From ZC4RG42 sp036676355 (GTDB lineage Bacteria > Pseudomonadota > Gammaproteobacteria > Burkholderiales > SG8-39), in contig JAKFDA010000031.1 of assembly GCA_036676355.1 (NCBI GenBank), positions 1 to 32,486 of the forward strand: a stretch of DNA of 32,486 nucleotides. The letters run 5' to 3'. A model generated the notes under the pieces. The model saw only the letters and a list, made by a program, of their open reading frames with translations. It ran no database searches and was not told where the DNA came from. This document shows, piece by piece, positions 24,468 through 32,279 of the stretch. Within the stretch, counting starts at the first letter, position 1. The number at the start of each line of letters is the position of its first letter. Position numbers and translations under genes: made by a program.

Positions 24468-25079
24468 TTAGTGGCCCGGTTCTTTGTTCGGTGTTTCGGG
24501 CTGTGCATTCTGTTCGGCGCTCGCGCCGTTGGTCCCGCTCGGCGGCGGCATACCAAAACCCGGCAACTTGCAGCTGGCCAGAAAATTCTGGCTTTGCGCC
24601 TGGAACTGCTGCTGCATCTGTTCCAGCATGGTCTTGCTGTGCTCCATATATGCAGACATCAGATTCTGCATGGCCGGCGCCTGATAGGTCATGAACTGCG
24701 CCCACATCTCGGGGCTTGGCTTGGCCGACTCGACGGTGCCGTTAGACGCCTGTATGGTCTTCTGAAAATCGATGAAGGCGTGGAGGTTGCGCTGCAGATA
24801 CTCGCCCATGATGCCCTGCATGGCGTTGCCGTAAAAGCGGATGAATTGCGTCAGCACATCGTGCGTGAACATCGGCGAGCCACCCGACTCTTCTTCCAGA
24901 ATGATCTGCAGCAGGATCGAGCGCGTCAGATCGTCGCCGGTCTTGGCATCGACGACCTGGAAGCACTCCTGCTTGATCACCAACTGCTTCACATCGGCAA
25001 GTGTGATGTAACAGGACGTCCTGGTGTCGTACAGACGCCGGTTGGGGTATTTCTTGATGAGCCTGAGAGTTTCTGCCAT
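24468..25079 (-). CDS. phaR: PhaR, polyhydroxyalkanoate synthesis regulator
   Basis: A 203-residue protein with the PHB_acc N-terminal DNA-binding domain (IKKYPNRRLYDTRTSCYITLADVK, about 8-31) and PHB_acc repeats (about 65-155: FYGNAMQGIMGEYLQRNL). The C-terminus is rich in Gln, Pro and Asn and likely disordered. PhaR represses phasin (phaP) and its own gene until polyhydroxybutyrate granules titrate it. The ATG at 25079 has AGGAA nearby. It is first in a run with rimO and the thiolase gene. No phaC or phaP gene is in the window. Confidence 0.95.
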   Translation of the reverse strand: MAETLRLIKKYPNRRLYDTRTSCYITLADVKQLVIKQECFQVVDAKTGDDLTRSILLQIILEEESGGSPMFTHDVLTQFIRFYGNAMQGIMGEYLQRNLHAFIDFQKTIQASNGTVESAKPSPEMWAQFMTYQAPAMQNLMSAYMEHSKTMLEQMQQQFQAQSQNFLASCKLPGFGMPPPSGTNGASAEQNAQPETPNKEPGH

Positions 25080-25158
25080 GGTTCCTGCTCCATGCGGAAA
25101 GCCGCGCTTTCCTATTCCATATGCTGAGCGCCATCCATTTATGGCGATGTCGTCCCGC

Positions 25159-25206
25159 CGAACTGACGTTGACGATGCGTCCGCGACCGCGTTCCACCAC
25201 GCCGCC
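25159..25206 (-). pseudogene. Possible remnant of a short-chain dehydrogenase (phaB-like)
   Basis: In the 361-base gap between the epimerase and phaR (25080-25440), one minus-strand frame reads GGVVERGRGRIVNVSS, which matches the helix-to-strand segment leading to the catalytic Ser of SDR enzymes (MVERGRGRIVNISS-type), as in PhaB. Only this block is recognisable: no Rossmann glycine motif precedes it and no YxxxK follows. phaB lies next to phaR in known pha loci, so a deleted phaB remnant is plausible. Chance similarity is not excluded. I see no other gene in this gap; it must also contain the phaR promoter. Confidence 0.3.
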
Positions 25207-25440
25207 GGTCACTGATGCAATGCGCCGGCGCGCCATTCCGCCTTCAATGCTCTTGCTCAAAGCAGCAACCACCGGACGCAGCGAATAGCGCGACCAGGGG
25301 TTCTGGCCGCAAAACGCTGCATAGGAAAATGGTAAAACCCGGACCGGATGCACGAAGATGCTTCAGGAAACGGCCCGAGGCCGCACGACTCATGTGGGCG
25401 GGCAGTATTGCACCGCAACATTCTTGGCGTCAACCCACGC

Positions 25441-26436
25441 TCAAACGCGATAGAACTCGCGATACCACGTCACGAAACGCCGCACGCCCTCTTCGATCGG
25501 CGTGCTCGGACGAAAGCCGACCGCCTCGTTCAGCAGGCTGATGTCGGCCGCGGTTGCCTCGACATCGCCCGGTTGCATGGGAAGGAGATCGAGCTTTGCT
25601 TTTACGCCAAGGCATTCCTCGAATACTTCGATGTAGCGCATGAGCGACACCGGCTCGTTGTTGCCGATGTTGTACACGCGCCACGGCGCGCTGCTCGTCG
25701 CCGGCGTATCGGACTTGCCGCCGCATGCGGGCGGCTGATCCAGCACGCGCAGCACGCCTTCGACGATGTCGTCGATGTAGGTGAAATCGCGCTGCATATT
25801 GCCGTGGTTGAACACCTTGATCGGTTCGCCGGCCAGCATGGCGCGCGCGAACAGAATCGGCGACATATCGGGCCGCCCCCACGGACCGTACACGGTGAAG
25901 AAGCGCAGCCCCGTACAGGGCAGATCGAACAGATGCGCATAGGTATGCGCCATCAGTTCGTTGGCCTTCTTGGTCGCCGCGTACAGCGAGGCCGGATGAT
26001 CGACGTTGTCGTGTTCCGAGAACGGCAGGTTGCGATTGAGCCCGTACACCGAACTGGTGGAGGCATACACCAGATGCTTCACACCGCCATGGCGACAGCC
26101 TTCCAGCACATTGCCGAAACCGACCACGTTCGCGTCGATATATTTTTCCGGATGCGAAACGGAGTAGCGTACGCCTGCCTGCGCGGCGAGGTTCACCACT
26201 ACGTCGAAGCGCTCGTGAGCGAACAGTTCGTGCATCGCCACGCGATCGGCGATATCGATGCGGCGAAAATCGAACGCGGGATTCCACGTCAGCCGCGCCA
26301 GGCGCGCCTCCTTGAGCCTTACGTCGTAGTAGTCATTGAGGTTGTCGATGCCGACCACCGCGCTGCCGCGCGCCAGCAATCGATCGCTCAACGCCGCGCC
26401 GATGAAACCGGCCGCGCCCGTTACCAGTACTCTCAT
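25441..26436 (-). CDS. NAD-dependent nucleotide-sugar epimerase, UDP-glucuronate 4-epimerase type
   Basis: A 331-residue extended SDR enzyme. The NAD motif GAAGFIG (7-13), the catalytic Ser/Thr region YASTSSVYG (about 124-132) and YAATKK (YxxxK, about 152-157) are present. LYAATKKANELMAHTYAHLF and TVYGPWGRPDMSP are the marks of UDP-glucuronate 4-epimerases (CapI/LspL-like), which give UDP-galacturonate for capsule, LPS or exopolysaccharide. The exact sugar is inferred from family resemblance. The ATG at 26436 follows GGGG about 5 bases upstream. It is alone on its strand and divergent from a small membrane-protein gene; no other sugar gene is near. Confidence 0.9.
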   Translation of the reverse strand: MRVLVTGAAGFIGAALSDRLLARGSAVVGIDNLNDYYDVRLKEARLARLTWNPAFDFRRIDIADRVAMHELFAHERFDVVVNLAAQAGVRYSVSHPEKYIDANVVGFGNVLEGCRHGGVKHLVYASTSSVYGLNRNLPFSEHDNVDHPASLYAATKKANELMAHTYAHLFDLPCTGLRFFTVYGPWGRPDMSPILFARAMLAGEPIKVFNHGNMQRDFTYIDDIVEGVLRVLDQPPACGGKSDTPATSSAPWRVYNIGNNEPVSLMRYIEVFEECLGVKAKLDLLPMQPGDVEATAADISLLNEAVGFRPSTPIEEGVRRFVTWYREFYRV

Positions 26437-26470
26437 GATTCCCCTGCCTGTTACGCGTGCTGCGTCCCGT

Positions 26471-26476
26471 TACAAT
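26471..26476 (+). promoter_or_regulatory. Possible -10 box of the small membrane-protein gene
   Basis: TACAAT at 26471-26476 lies 33 bases before the ATG at 26510 in the 73-base divergent spacer. No good -35 match was seen. Confidence 0.35.
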
Positions 26477-26509
26477 GGGCGCGCCATCTCTCTACTGCGC
26501 ACCGCACAC

Positions 26510-26695
26510 ATGTACATCATCGCCATCGCCTGGCTCTATGTCACCATTTTGATGGCGGTCACCGAACCGAACCTGGTTGCCGGCCTGGCGACTTTCTTTT
26601 TCTACGGCCTCGCACCGCTGCTGCTGTTCTGGTACGTCGTCGGCGCACCCACACGCAGGCGGCGCAAGCGACGCGACAACGGCTCCGACGCCTGA
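26510..26695 (+). CDS. Small two-helix membrane protein, 61 residues, unknown function
   Basis: I do not recognise this as a named family, but the composition supports a real gene. It begins MYIIAIAWLYVTILMAV (a membrane helix, 1-17), has TEPN, a second helix (about 21-44, GLATFFFYGLAPLLLFWYVVG) and a strongly basic tail (RRRRKRR). The ATG at 26510 has the TACAAT promoter-like box upstream and opens the hydrophobic part; the in-frame extension to 26336 lies in the epimerase gene and is not credible. Similar short hydrophobic proteins occur in many Betaproteobacteria, but I cannot name one. The basic tail faces the cytoplasm by the positive-inside rule. Confidence 0.65.
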   Translation: MYIIAIAWLYVTILMAVTEPNLVAGLATFFFYGLAPLLLFWYVVGAPTRRRRKRRDNGSDA

Positions 26696-26776
26696 CGCGT
26701 CTGCGACCGACGAAGGCGCCGCGAATCTCGGGGGATCGCCGCGACGCCGATTCGGTTGCACATTCGAGCGATACCC

Positions 26777-27646
26777 TTAATGCGTATGTGTCGCCGGTGC
26801 ATGCAGTTCTGTCGGTGCCTGGCCATCGGCATGCTGCGGTGAATGGGTGAACTCGCCGACCAGCCATACCGTAAGAATACCCAGCACGATCAGCACCACC
26901 TGTTGCGCCGTCGCCCGTAGCTCGGGCCTTTTGTGCAGACCCGGTATCAGATCCGCCACGGCCACGTAAATCATGCTCGCGGCAGCCAGCGCCAGCAGCA
27001 CGTCGATTGCGCCCGCCACCAGTTGCAGCGCGAAATACGCCAGCAGCGCACCGAGCAGCATCGCCAGACTTGACAGCAGATTGAGCGCGAACGCCCTGGC
27101 CTTGCTGTAGCCCGAATGCAACAGAATCAGGAAATCGCCGATTTCCTGCGGCACTTCATGTGCGATGACGGCTGTCGCGGTAACGATACCGAGCGAGGTA
27201 TTTTCCATGAACGCCGCGGCAATCAGCACGCCGTCGACGAAGTTGTGAAAACTGTCGCCGACCAGAATGAGCAGTCCGCTGCGGCCGTGGTCGCTATTGG
27301 CGTGATTGCCATGTTGATGTGAATGCGCCGGGGGGATACCGAGCACCGGCGGATCATGCGCCTCGCACTCTTCGAGATGGCAGTGGCGCCACAACACCAG
27401 TTTCTCGAGGATGAAAAAAACCAGAATGCCGAACAGCAGCGTTGCCGCCACGGTGTGCGGATCGGAAGTCTGCAGAGCGTGGGGCAGGATGTCGAGGAAT
27501 GCCGCGCCGAGCAAAGCGCCGATGGCGAAGCTGATGAGTGGATTGACCCAGTTCTGCTTCGCACTGAACGACACAATGGCGGCGCACACGATGGACAGGA
27601 CACCGCCGGCGATCGCCGCCGCCACGATATAGCCGAGCGTACTCAT
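26777..27646 (-). CDS. ZIP-family metal transporter
   Basis: A 289-residue inner-membrane protein with about eight helices, of the ZIP family (zinc/iron/manganese uptake). The metal-binding motifs are HNFVDG in helix 4 and HEVPQEIGD in helix 5, exactly ZIP-like. A histidine-rich loop (HSHQHGNHANSDHG, about 108-121) and a His-rich C-terminus (HSPQHADG and HAPATHTH) may bind metal. The metal is probably zinc, by family. The start is the ATG at 27646, 3 bases after the pgeF stop, so translation is coupled. It is last of the rluD-pgeF-zip run. Confidence 0.93.
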   Translation of the reverse strand: MSTLGYIVAAAIAGGVLSIVCAAIVSFSAKQNWVNPLISFAIGALLGAAFLDILPHALQTSDPHTVAATLLFGILVFFILEKLVLWRHCHLEECEAHDPPVLGIPPAHSHQHGNHANSDHGRSGLLILVGDSFHNFVDGVLIAAAFMENTSLGIVTATAVIAHEVPQEIGDFLILLHSGYSKARAFALNLLSSLAMLLGALLAYFALQLVAGAIDVLLALAAASMIYVAVADLIPGLHKRPELRATAQQVVLIVLGILTVWLVGEFTHSPQHADGQAPTELHAPATHTH

Positions 27647-27649
27647 TTT

Positions 27650-28390
27650 TCAGTCAAGCCAGATAAGGCTCGCCATACGACCGGTGACGCGGTCGCGGCG
27701 GTAGGAGTAGAAACGCTCGCGTTCCGTGTAAGTGCAGAAACCGCCCCCGTAGATATCGCGCACGCCGGCGCGAGCAAGGCGCCGGCGCGCCAATGCGTAA
27801 AGATCAGCATGGAATTTCCCTGATGCAGCGGGCGCAAAGGCCGCGCTTGCCTCGTTATCGTTATTGACAAACGCTTCGTACACATCCGACCCGACTTCGA
27901 ATTCCTGCTGCGAAATCGCCGGTCCCAGATAAGCCAGGGTGTCGGCCGGCGGCACATTCATTTGCGCCAGCGTCGCCTCGATCACACCGCCCGCCATCCC
28001 GCGCCAACCCGCGTGGGCAACGCCGACCGCATGGCCGCCCTTGTGCGCCAGCAGTACCGGCATGCAGTCGGCGGTCATCACGCCGCACACCACATGTCGC
28101 GAACGCGCCACCGCGGCGTCGGCCGACGTGAACGGTAGGGCCGATTCGGCGTCGACGACGTCCACGCCATGCACCTGATGCAACCAGACCGGATCCGCGG
28201 GCAACACGCTGCGCAATGTCTCGATGTTACGCTCGACCGCGTTCGGATCGTCGCCCACTCTGGTGCTGAGGTTGAACGACGCATACGCCGCGTGACTGAG
28301 GCCGCCCGCGCGCGTGGTGATCAGCGCCTGCACCGTCGATGGCGCCGGCCAGTTCGGCACGATCCAGTCGGGGTGATACGCGGCGGTCAT
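27650..28390 (-). CDS. pgeF: PgeF (YfiH), peptidoglycan editing factor, laccase-domain protein
   Basis: A 246-residue protein of the multicopper-oxidase-like 'laccase domain' (PF02578) family, which has only a zinc site and removes wrongly incorporated residues from peptidoglycan precursors in E. coli. The metal residues appear as His in LHQVHGVDV, Cys in TADCMPVLL and His in AHAGWRGMAGG. Length equals E. coli YfiH (243). Its ATG (28390) overlaps the rluD stop in an ATGA arrangement, and the ZIP gene follows 3 bases later. The rluD-pgeF order is conserved in Proteobacteria. Confidence 0.94.
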   Translation of the reverse strand: MTAAYHPDWIVPNWPAPSTVQALITTRAGGLSHAAYASFNLSTRVGDDPNAVERNIETLRSVLPADPVWLHQVHGVDVVDAESALPFTSADAAVARSRHVVCGVMTADCMPVLLAHKGGHAVGVAHAGWRGMAGGVIEATLAQMNVPPADTLAYLGPAISQQEFEVGSDVYEAFVNNDNEASAAFAPAASGKFHADLYALARRRLARAGVRDIYGGGFCTYTERERFYSYRRDRVTGRMASLIWLD

Positions 28391-29301
28391 TCTTCAGACT
28401 CGCGCAAGGCTTGCAATAACGTGCACAGATCGTCAGGCAGCGGCGACGACCAACTGCATGTCTCTCCGGTGGCCGGATGCACCAATCCGAGCCGCTCCGC
28501 ATGTAAGGCCTGGCGTGCGAAATTCACCAACGTCCCGCGTCCCTGGCGCCTGCCATAGAGCGGATCCCCGACGAGCGGATGACCGATGGAATGCATATGC
28601 ACACGGATCTGGTGGGTCCGGCCGGTATCGAGCCGGCATTGCAGCAACGTCGCACGTTGGAAAGACTCGAGCACGCGGTAATGCGTCCGCGCAGCCTTGC
28701 CGTGCGTGGTGACGGCCATGCGCACGCGTTCGACCGGATGCCGACCGATCGGCGCATCCACCGTCCCATTCGCACTCACCGCGCCGTGCACGAGCGCGAG
28801 ATACTCACGCTTCACGGACCGCGCCTGCAATTGCCGTACGAGATCGGTCTGCGCCTCGAGCGTTTTGGCGACCACCAGCAGACCGCTGGTCTCCTTGTCG
28901 AGGCGATGCACGATGCCGGCACGCGGCACGCGTTCCAGTTGCGGAGCGTGATACAGCAGGGCGTTGAGCAGCGTGCCATCCCAGTTGCCGCTGCCAGGAT
29001 GCACGACCAGGCCGGCCGGCTTGTCGACGACGAGCAGCGTTTCATCCTCGTAAACAATGGATAGTGCGATCGCTTCGGCGCGATTCGGGCGCTCGCCGGG
29101 CAGCGTCCCCGGAACGACCGCCACACGCTCGCCGCCATAGACTTTGCGCTTTGGATCGGCCGGACCGTCGTCCAGCGTCACGCGTCCTTCCCGCACCCAA
29201 TGCTGCAGCCGGCTGCGCGAGTGCTGCGGAAACAGTCTGGCCAACGCCTGATCGAGCCGCAAACCGGCCAGCTCGGCGGGGATATCCGCCGCGAGCGGCA
29301 C
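28387..29301 (-). CDS. rluD: RluD, 23S rRNA pseudouridine synthase
   Basis: A 304-residue enzyme that makes pseudouridines in helix 69 of 23S rRNA. An N-terminal S4 domain (about 15-75, LDQALARLFPQHSRSRLQHWV) precedes the catalytic domain with the RLD motif in GIVHRLDKETSGL. The start is uncertain. I chose a GTG at 29301: GGGGGA is about 7 bases upstream, and the leader of about 8 residues before the S4 domain is close to that of the E. coli protein. An ATG at 29358 would add 19 residues and overlap the bamD start; the open frame reaches 29496 but the extra part looks random. It overlaps pgeF by 4 bases and is divergent from bamD. Confidence 0.93.
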   Translation of the reverse strand: MPLAADIPAELAGLRLDQALARLFPQHSRSRLQHWVREGRVTLDDGPADPKRKVYGGERVAVVPGTLPGERPNRAEAIALSIVYEDETLLVVDKPAGLVVHPGSGNWDGTLLNALLYHAPQLERVPRAGIVHRLDKETSGLLVVAKTLEAQTDLVRQLQARSVKREYLALVHGAVSANGTVDAPIGRHPVERVRMAVTTHGKAARTHYRVLESFQRATLLQCRLDTGRTHQIRVHMHSIGHPLVGDPLYGRRQGRGTLVNFARQALHAERLGLVHPATGETCSWSSPLPDDLCTLLQALRESEE

Positions 29302-29303
29302 GA

Positions 29304-29309
29304 TATAAT
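29304..29309 (+). promoter_or_regulatory. -10 box of the bamD promoter
   Basis: A perfect TATAAT at 29304-29309 lies 47 bases before the bamD ATG (29357), in the 55-base divergent spacer left if rluD starts at 29301. On the minus strand it overlaps the rluD ribosome site. No clear -35 box. Confidence 0.5.
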
Positions 29310-29356
29310 CCCCCGCGGAAATCTCTCCGCTGTGGTCACCGATCAGGATGGAATGC

Positions 29357-30160
29357 ATGAAGCGTAGTGTAGCGTTATTGCTTATGGCCCTGTTGCTGGG
29401 GGGATGCGGCCTGGGCGCGACCAACGAGGACGAAACGGCCGGCTGGTCGGCGCAACGGCTGTACAGCGAAGCGCGCGACATGATGAACAGCGGCAACTAC
29501 ACCCAGGCGGTGGAGTACTTCGAAAAACTCGAAGCGCGCTTCCCTTTCGGCCGCTATGCGCAGCAGGCGCAATTGGAGATCGCCTACGCTTATCACCGCG
29601 AGGGTGAAGCGGCCTCGGCGGTGGCGGCGTGCGATCGCTTCATCAAACTGCACCCCAATCATCCGAACGTCGATTACGCCCATTATCTGAAAGGCGTGGC
29701 GAATTTCTACGAAGATCAGAGCATGCTCGCGCAGTTGGCGGACCAGGATCCGGCCGAACGCGATCCGCGCTCGGCGCGCGAGGCTTTCAACGCCTTCCGC
29801 GAATTGGTTACGCGCTATCCCGACAGTAAATATGCGGAAGACTCGCTGGCGCGCATGAATTACATCGTCAATGCCCTCGCCTCCCACGAGGTGTACGTCG
29901 CGCGCTATTACATCAGGCGCGGCGCCTACCTGGCCGCCGCCAACCGGGCGCAGCACGCCGTCAAAACCTATCCGGAAACGCCCGCACGAGAAGAAGCGCT
30001 CTACCTTATGGCGGTGGCCTACGATCACCTGGGCATGGCGGCATTGCGCGACGACGCACGCCGCGTGTTGCAAGCGAATTTTCCCGACAGCCCCTATCTG
30101 CAGGGCAAGGCGCCGACCAAGGAAAATCCGTGGTGGCGTCTGTGGGGCGCGAAAAGCTAG
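29357..30160 (+). CDS. bamD: BamD, outer membrane protein assembly lipoprotein
   Basis: A 267-residue outer-membrane lipoprotein of the BAM complex, which folds beta-barrel proteins with BamA. The signal peptide MKRSVALLLMALLLGGC has the lipobox LGGC; Cys17 is the lipidated residue. Five TPR-like repeats follow (about 30-240), starting LYSEARDMMNSGNYTQAVEYFEKLEARFP, and the YAQQAQLEIAYAYHREGE segment is typical. The ATG at 29357 is favoured over one at 29348 (3 residues longer). It is divergent from rluD as in E. coli, and ends before a hairpin repeat shared with the dsbB spacer. Confidence 0.95.
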   Translation: MKRSVALLLMALLLGGCGLGATNEDETAGWSAQRLYSEARDMMNSGNYTQAVEYFEKLEARFPFGRYAQQAQLEIAYAYHREGEAASAVAACDRFIKLHPNHPNVDYAHYLKGVANFYEDQSMLAQLADQDPAERDPRSAREAFNAFRELVTRYPDSKYAEDSLARMNYIVNALASHEVYVARYYIRRGAYLAAANRAQHAVKTYPETPAREEALYLMAVAYDHLGMAALRDDARRVLQANFPDSPYLQGKAPTKENPWWRLWGAKS

Positions 30161-30186
30161 GGAAGATCCGATCAAGCCTCGCGCGG

Positions 30187-30290
30187 AACCGTTCGTGGCG
30201 AGCCTGTCGAACCATGAACGGCCACGTTCATCCTTCGAGAAGCTTATTGTTTTCCCGACTCGGAACGAACGGAAGCGCGCTGAGGGGACT
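30187..30290. repeat. Intergenic hairpin repeat, copy 2
   Basis: In the 154-base convergent spacer between bamD and the helicase gene, CCGTTCGTGG (30189-30198) pairs with CCATGAACGG (30212-30221), one mismatch, around CGAGCCTGTCGAA. A second, looser half follows: CGTTCATCCTTCGAG (from about 30225) with CTCGGAACGAACG (from about 30259). The blocks AACCGTTCG and TCGAACCATGAA recur in copy 1 (16592-16693). It resembles a paired-hairpin REP-like element of the kind common in GC-rich proteobacteria, and may act as terminator or mRNA stabiliser. Confidence 0.65.
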
Positions 30291-30314
30291 TGATCAGCGT
30301 TTCACTGGAGAGGG

Positions 30315-32279
30315 TCAGGCGGCCGCTTCGCCGGGGGAACCACTCTGGAAGAACTGCTCCACCACCGCGAATTCGCGCGTACGACGCATGGCCGGCAGAC
30401 TTGCAACCAGCTTCTTGCCATAGGCCTTGGTGGCCAGACGCGGATCGCCGATCATCAGCACACCGCGATCCGTCTCGTCCCTGATCAAGCGGCCGGCGCC
30501 CTGCTTCAATGCGATTGCGGCCTGCGGCAACTGATAATCCATGAACGGATTGCCGCCGTCCCTGCGCATCGCGTCCAGGCGCGCCTGCATGACCGGGTCG
30601 TCGGGTGGTGCGAATGGCAGCTTGTCGATCACGACCACCGATAGCGCATCGCCGCGCACGTCCACGCCTTCCCAGAAACTCGAGCTCGCCACCAGCACCG
30701 CATTGCCCAGTTTGCGGAAGCGTTCGAGCAATTCGGTGCGGGTGCCCTCGCCTTGCAGCAGCAGCGGGAAGTCGAGCCCTTCACGCTTGAAATGCTCGGC
30801 CAGCAACGTGTGCGCCAGACGCATTGCGCGCAGCGTGGTGAACAACAGGAAGGCGCGCCCGCCGCTGGCGCGCAGCACCGGCAACGCCTGCCGCACCACC
30901 GCTTCGGTATGCTCGGCGCTGTTGGGTTCGGGCAATTCGCGCGGCAGATAGATCACGCCGTTGCTCGGGTAATCGAAGGGGCTCTCCCAACTCGCGCAGT
31001 CGGCGTCTTCCAATCCCATCTGCCCGCAATAGTGATCGAAGTTGCCGTTCATCGACAGCGTGGCGGAGGTGAAAATCCACGCGCGCGCATGACCGTCGAG
31101 CTGACGGCGGAAGTTGTCCGAAATGATCAATGGTGTGGCATGCAGTGCGACCGACTGCGTATACGCTTCCACCCAGCGCACCTGCGTCGGATCGTCTTCG
31201 GCGGCCCAGTCCTGTACGCGCTCGAGCATTTCGGCGGTGCGCGCCGCGCAGTTCTTCAGCCCTTCGCCGCGTTCCTCACAGGCCTTCAATACATTCAACG
31301 CAGCGCGACACGCGTCGTTCAATCCGCTCAGCGCCGTTTTGAAAGCGGCCTGTCGCGTCAATTGCGGCGCCGGCACGCGCGTCTCTTTCAGCGGCACCGC
31401 CAGGCGCAGATCGCGTGTGGCGCGCTCGAGTCGTCGCGCGGCGTCCGGCACCTCGCGCATATCGGGCGCTTCGGCAATACCTTCGGCGATGATGTCGCGC
31501 GACAGTTCGAGCAGTTGCCCGGTCGATACGGTGGTGCCGAAAAACAGCGTTGCGATGTCGGGCAACTGGTGCGCTTCGTCGAGAATGACGGTGTTGCAGG
31601 CCGGCAGCAGTTCGGCCATGCCTTCGTCCTTCAACATCACGTCGGCGAAGAACAGGTGGTGATTCACCACCACGACTTCGGCTTCGAGCGCTTCCCGGCG
31701 CGCCTTCATGACGAAGCAGTCGTTGTAGTGCCCGCATTTCGGGCCGAGACAGTTTTCGCGTGTGGAGGTGGCGAGCGTCCACGCCGGCGCGTCTTCGCGC
31801 ACAGTCGACAGCTCGGCCCTGTCGCCGGCATGCGTTTGCCGGGCGAAACGAGCGATGAGTTGTAGATCGCGCACGTCCTCGCGACTCGCCAGGCGGCCGT
31901 CGGAAAGATTGCGCGCCAGATGATGGTGGCACACGTAGTTGGCGCGGCCCTTGAGCAGCGCAATCGTGACCGGCAGCCCGAGCGCATCGCGCACGGCGGG
32001 GAGATCGCGATGGAAGAGCTGATCCTGCAAGGTCTTGGTCCCGGTCGACACGATGACCTTGCCGCCCTGCAGCAGCGCCGGAACGAGATACGCGACCGTC
32101 TTGCCGGTGCCGGTGCCCGCTTCGGCGATGAGGCGACCCTGATCGGCGATCGCCTGCGCCACACGCATGGCCATGTCGACCTGCTGTGGTCGTGCCGTGT
32201 AGCCGGGAATAGCGCGTGCGAGTGGCCCTCCGGGACCGAATACGCGTTCGAGGTCCGCGCGGACCGTTGCCTGTTTCAC
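30315..32279 (-). CDS. DinG/YoaA-type ATP-dependent DNA helicase with iron-sulfur cluster
   Basis: A 654-residue superfamily-2 helicase of the XPD/DinG group. Walker A EAGTGTGKT (about 53-61), the DEAH box in VILDEAHQLPD, motif V-VI region SFWEGVDVRG and QGAGRLIRD are present. Four cysteines (in YVCHHH and NCLGPKCGHYNDC) are spaced like the [4Fe-4S] cluster of this group. Such helicases unwind DNA 5'-3' in replication-repair; YoaA binds the chi subunit in E. coli. The start is a GTG at 32279 overlapping the upstream stop (GTGA), with AAGAG about 5 bases before; the frame runs to 32399 but lies within the upstream gene. It is the second gene of a minus-strand operon. Confidence 0.93.
   Translation of the reverse strand: MKQATVRADLERVFGPGGPLARAIPGYTARPQQVDMAMRVAQAIADQGRLIAEAGTGTGKTVAYLVPALLQGGKVIVSTGTKTLQDQLFHRDLPAVRDALGLPVTIALLKGRANYVCHHHLARNLSDGRLASREDVRDLQLIARFARQTHAGDRAELSTVREDAPAWTLATSTRENCLGPKCGHYNDCFVMKARREALEAEVVVVNHHLFFADVMLKDEGMAELLPACNTVILDEAHQLPDIATLFFGTTVSTGQLLELSRDIIAEGIAEAPDMREVPDAARRLERATRDLRLAVPLKETRVPAPQLTRQAAFKTALSGLNDACRAALNVLKACEERGEGLKNCAARTAEMLERVQDWAAEDDPTQVRWVEAYTQSVALHATPLIISDNFRRQLDGHARAWIFTSATLSMNGNFDHYCGQMGLEDADCASWESPFDYPSNGVIYLPRELPEPNSAEHTEAVVRQALPVLRASGGRAFLLFTTLRAMRLAHTLLAEHFKREGLDFPLLLQGEGTRTELLERFRKLGNAVLVASSSFWEGVDVRGDALSVVVIDKLPFAPPDDPVMQARLDAMRRDGGNPFMDYQLPQAAIALKQGAGRLIRDETDRGVLMIGDPRLATKAYGKKLVASLPAMRRTREFAVVEQFFQSGSPGEAAA

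Noticed and set aside
24742..25353. Minus-strand open frame running from the epimerase-phaR gap into phaR
   Set aside because: The part over phaR is out of frame with phaR. Only the short SDR-like block at 25159-25206 was kept, as a possible remnant.
25348..26850. Plus-strand open frame of 500 codons
   Set aside because: It crosses the epimerase gene and continues into the small membrane-protein gene in another frame; His/Arg/Gln-rich composition with no motif.
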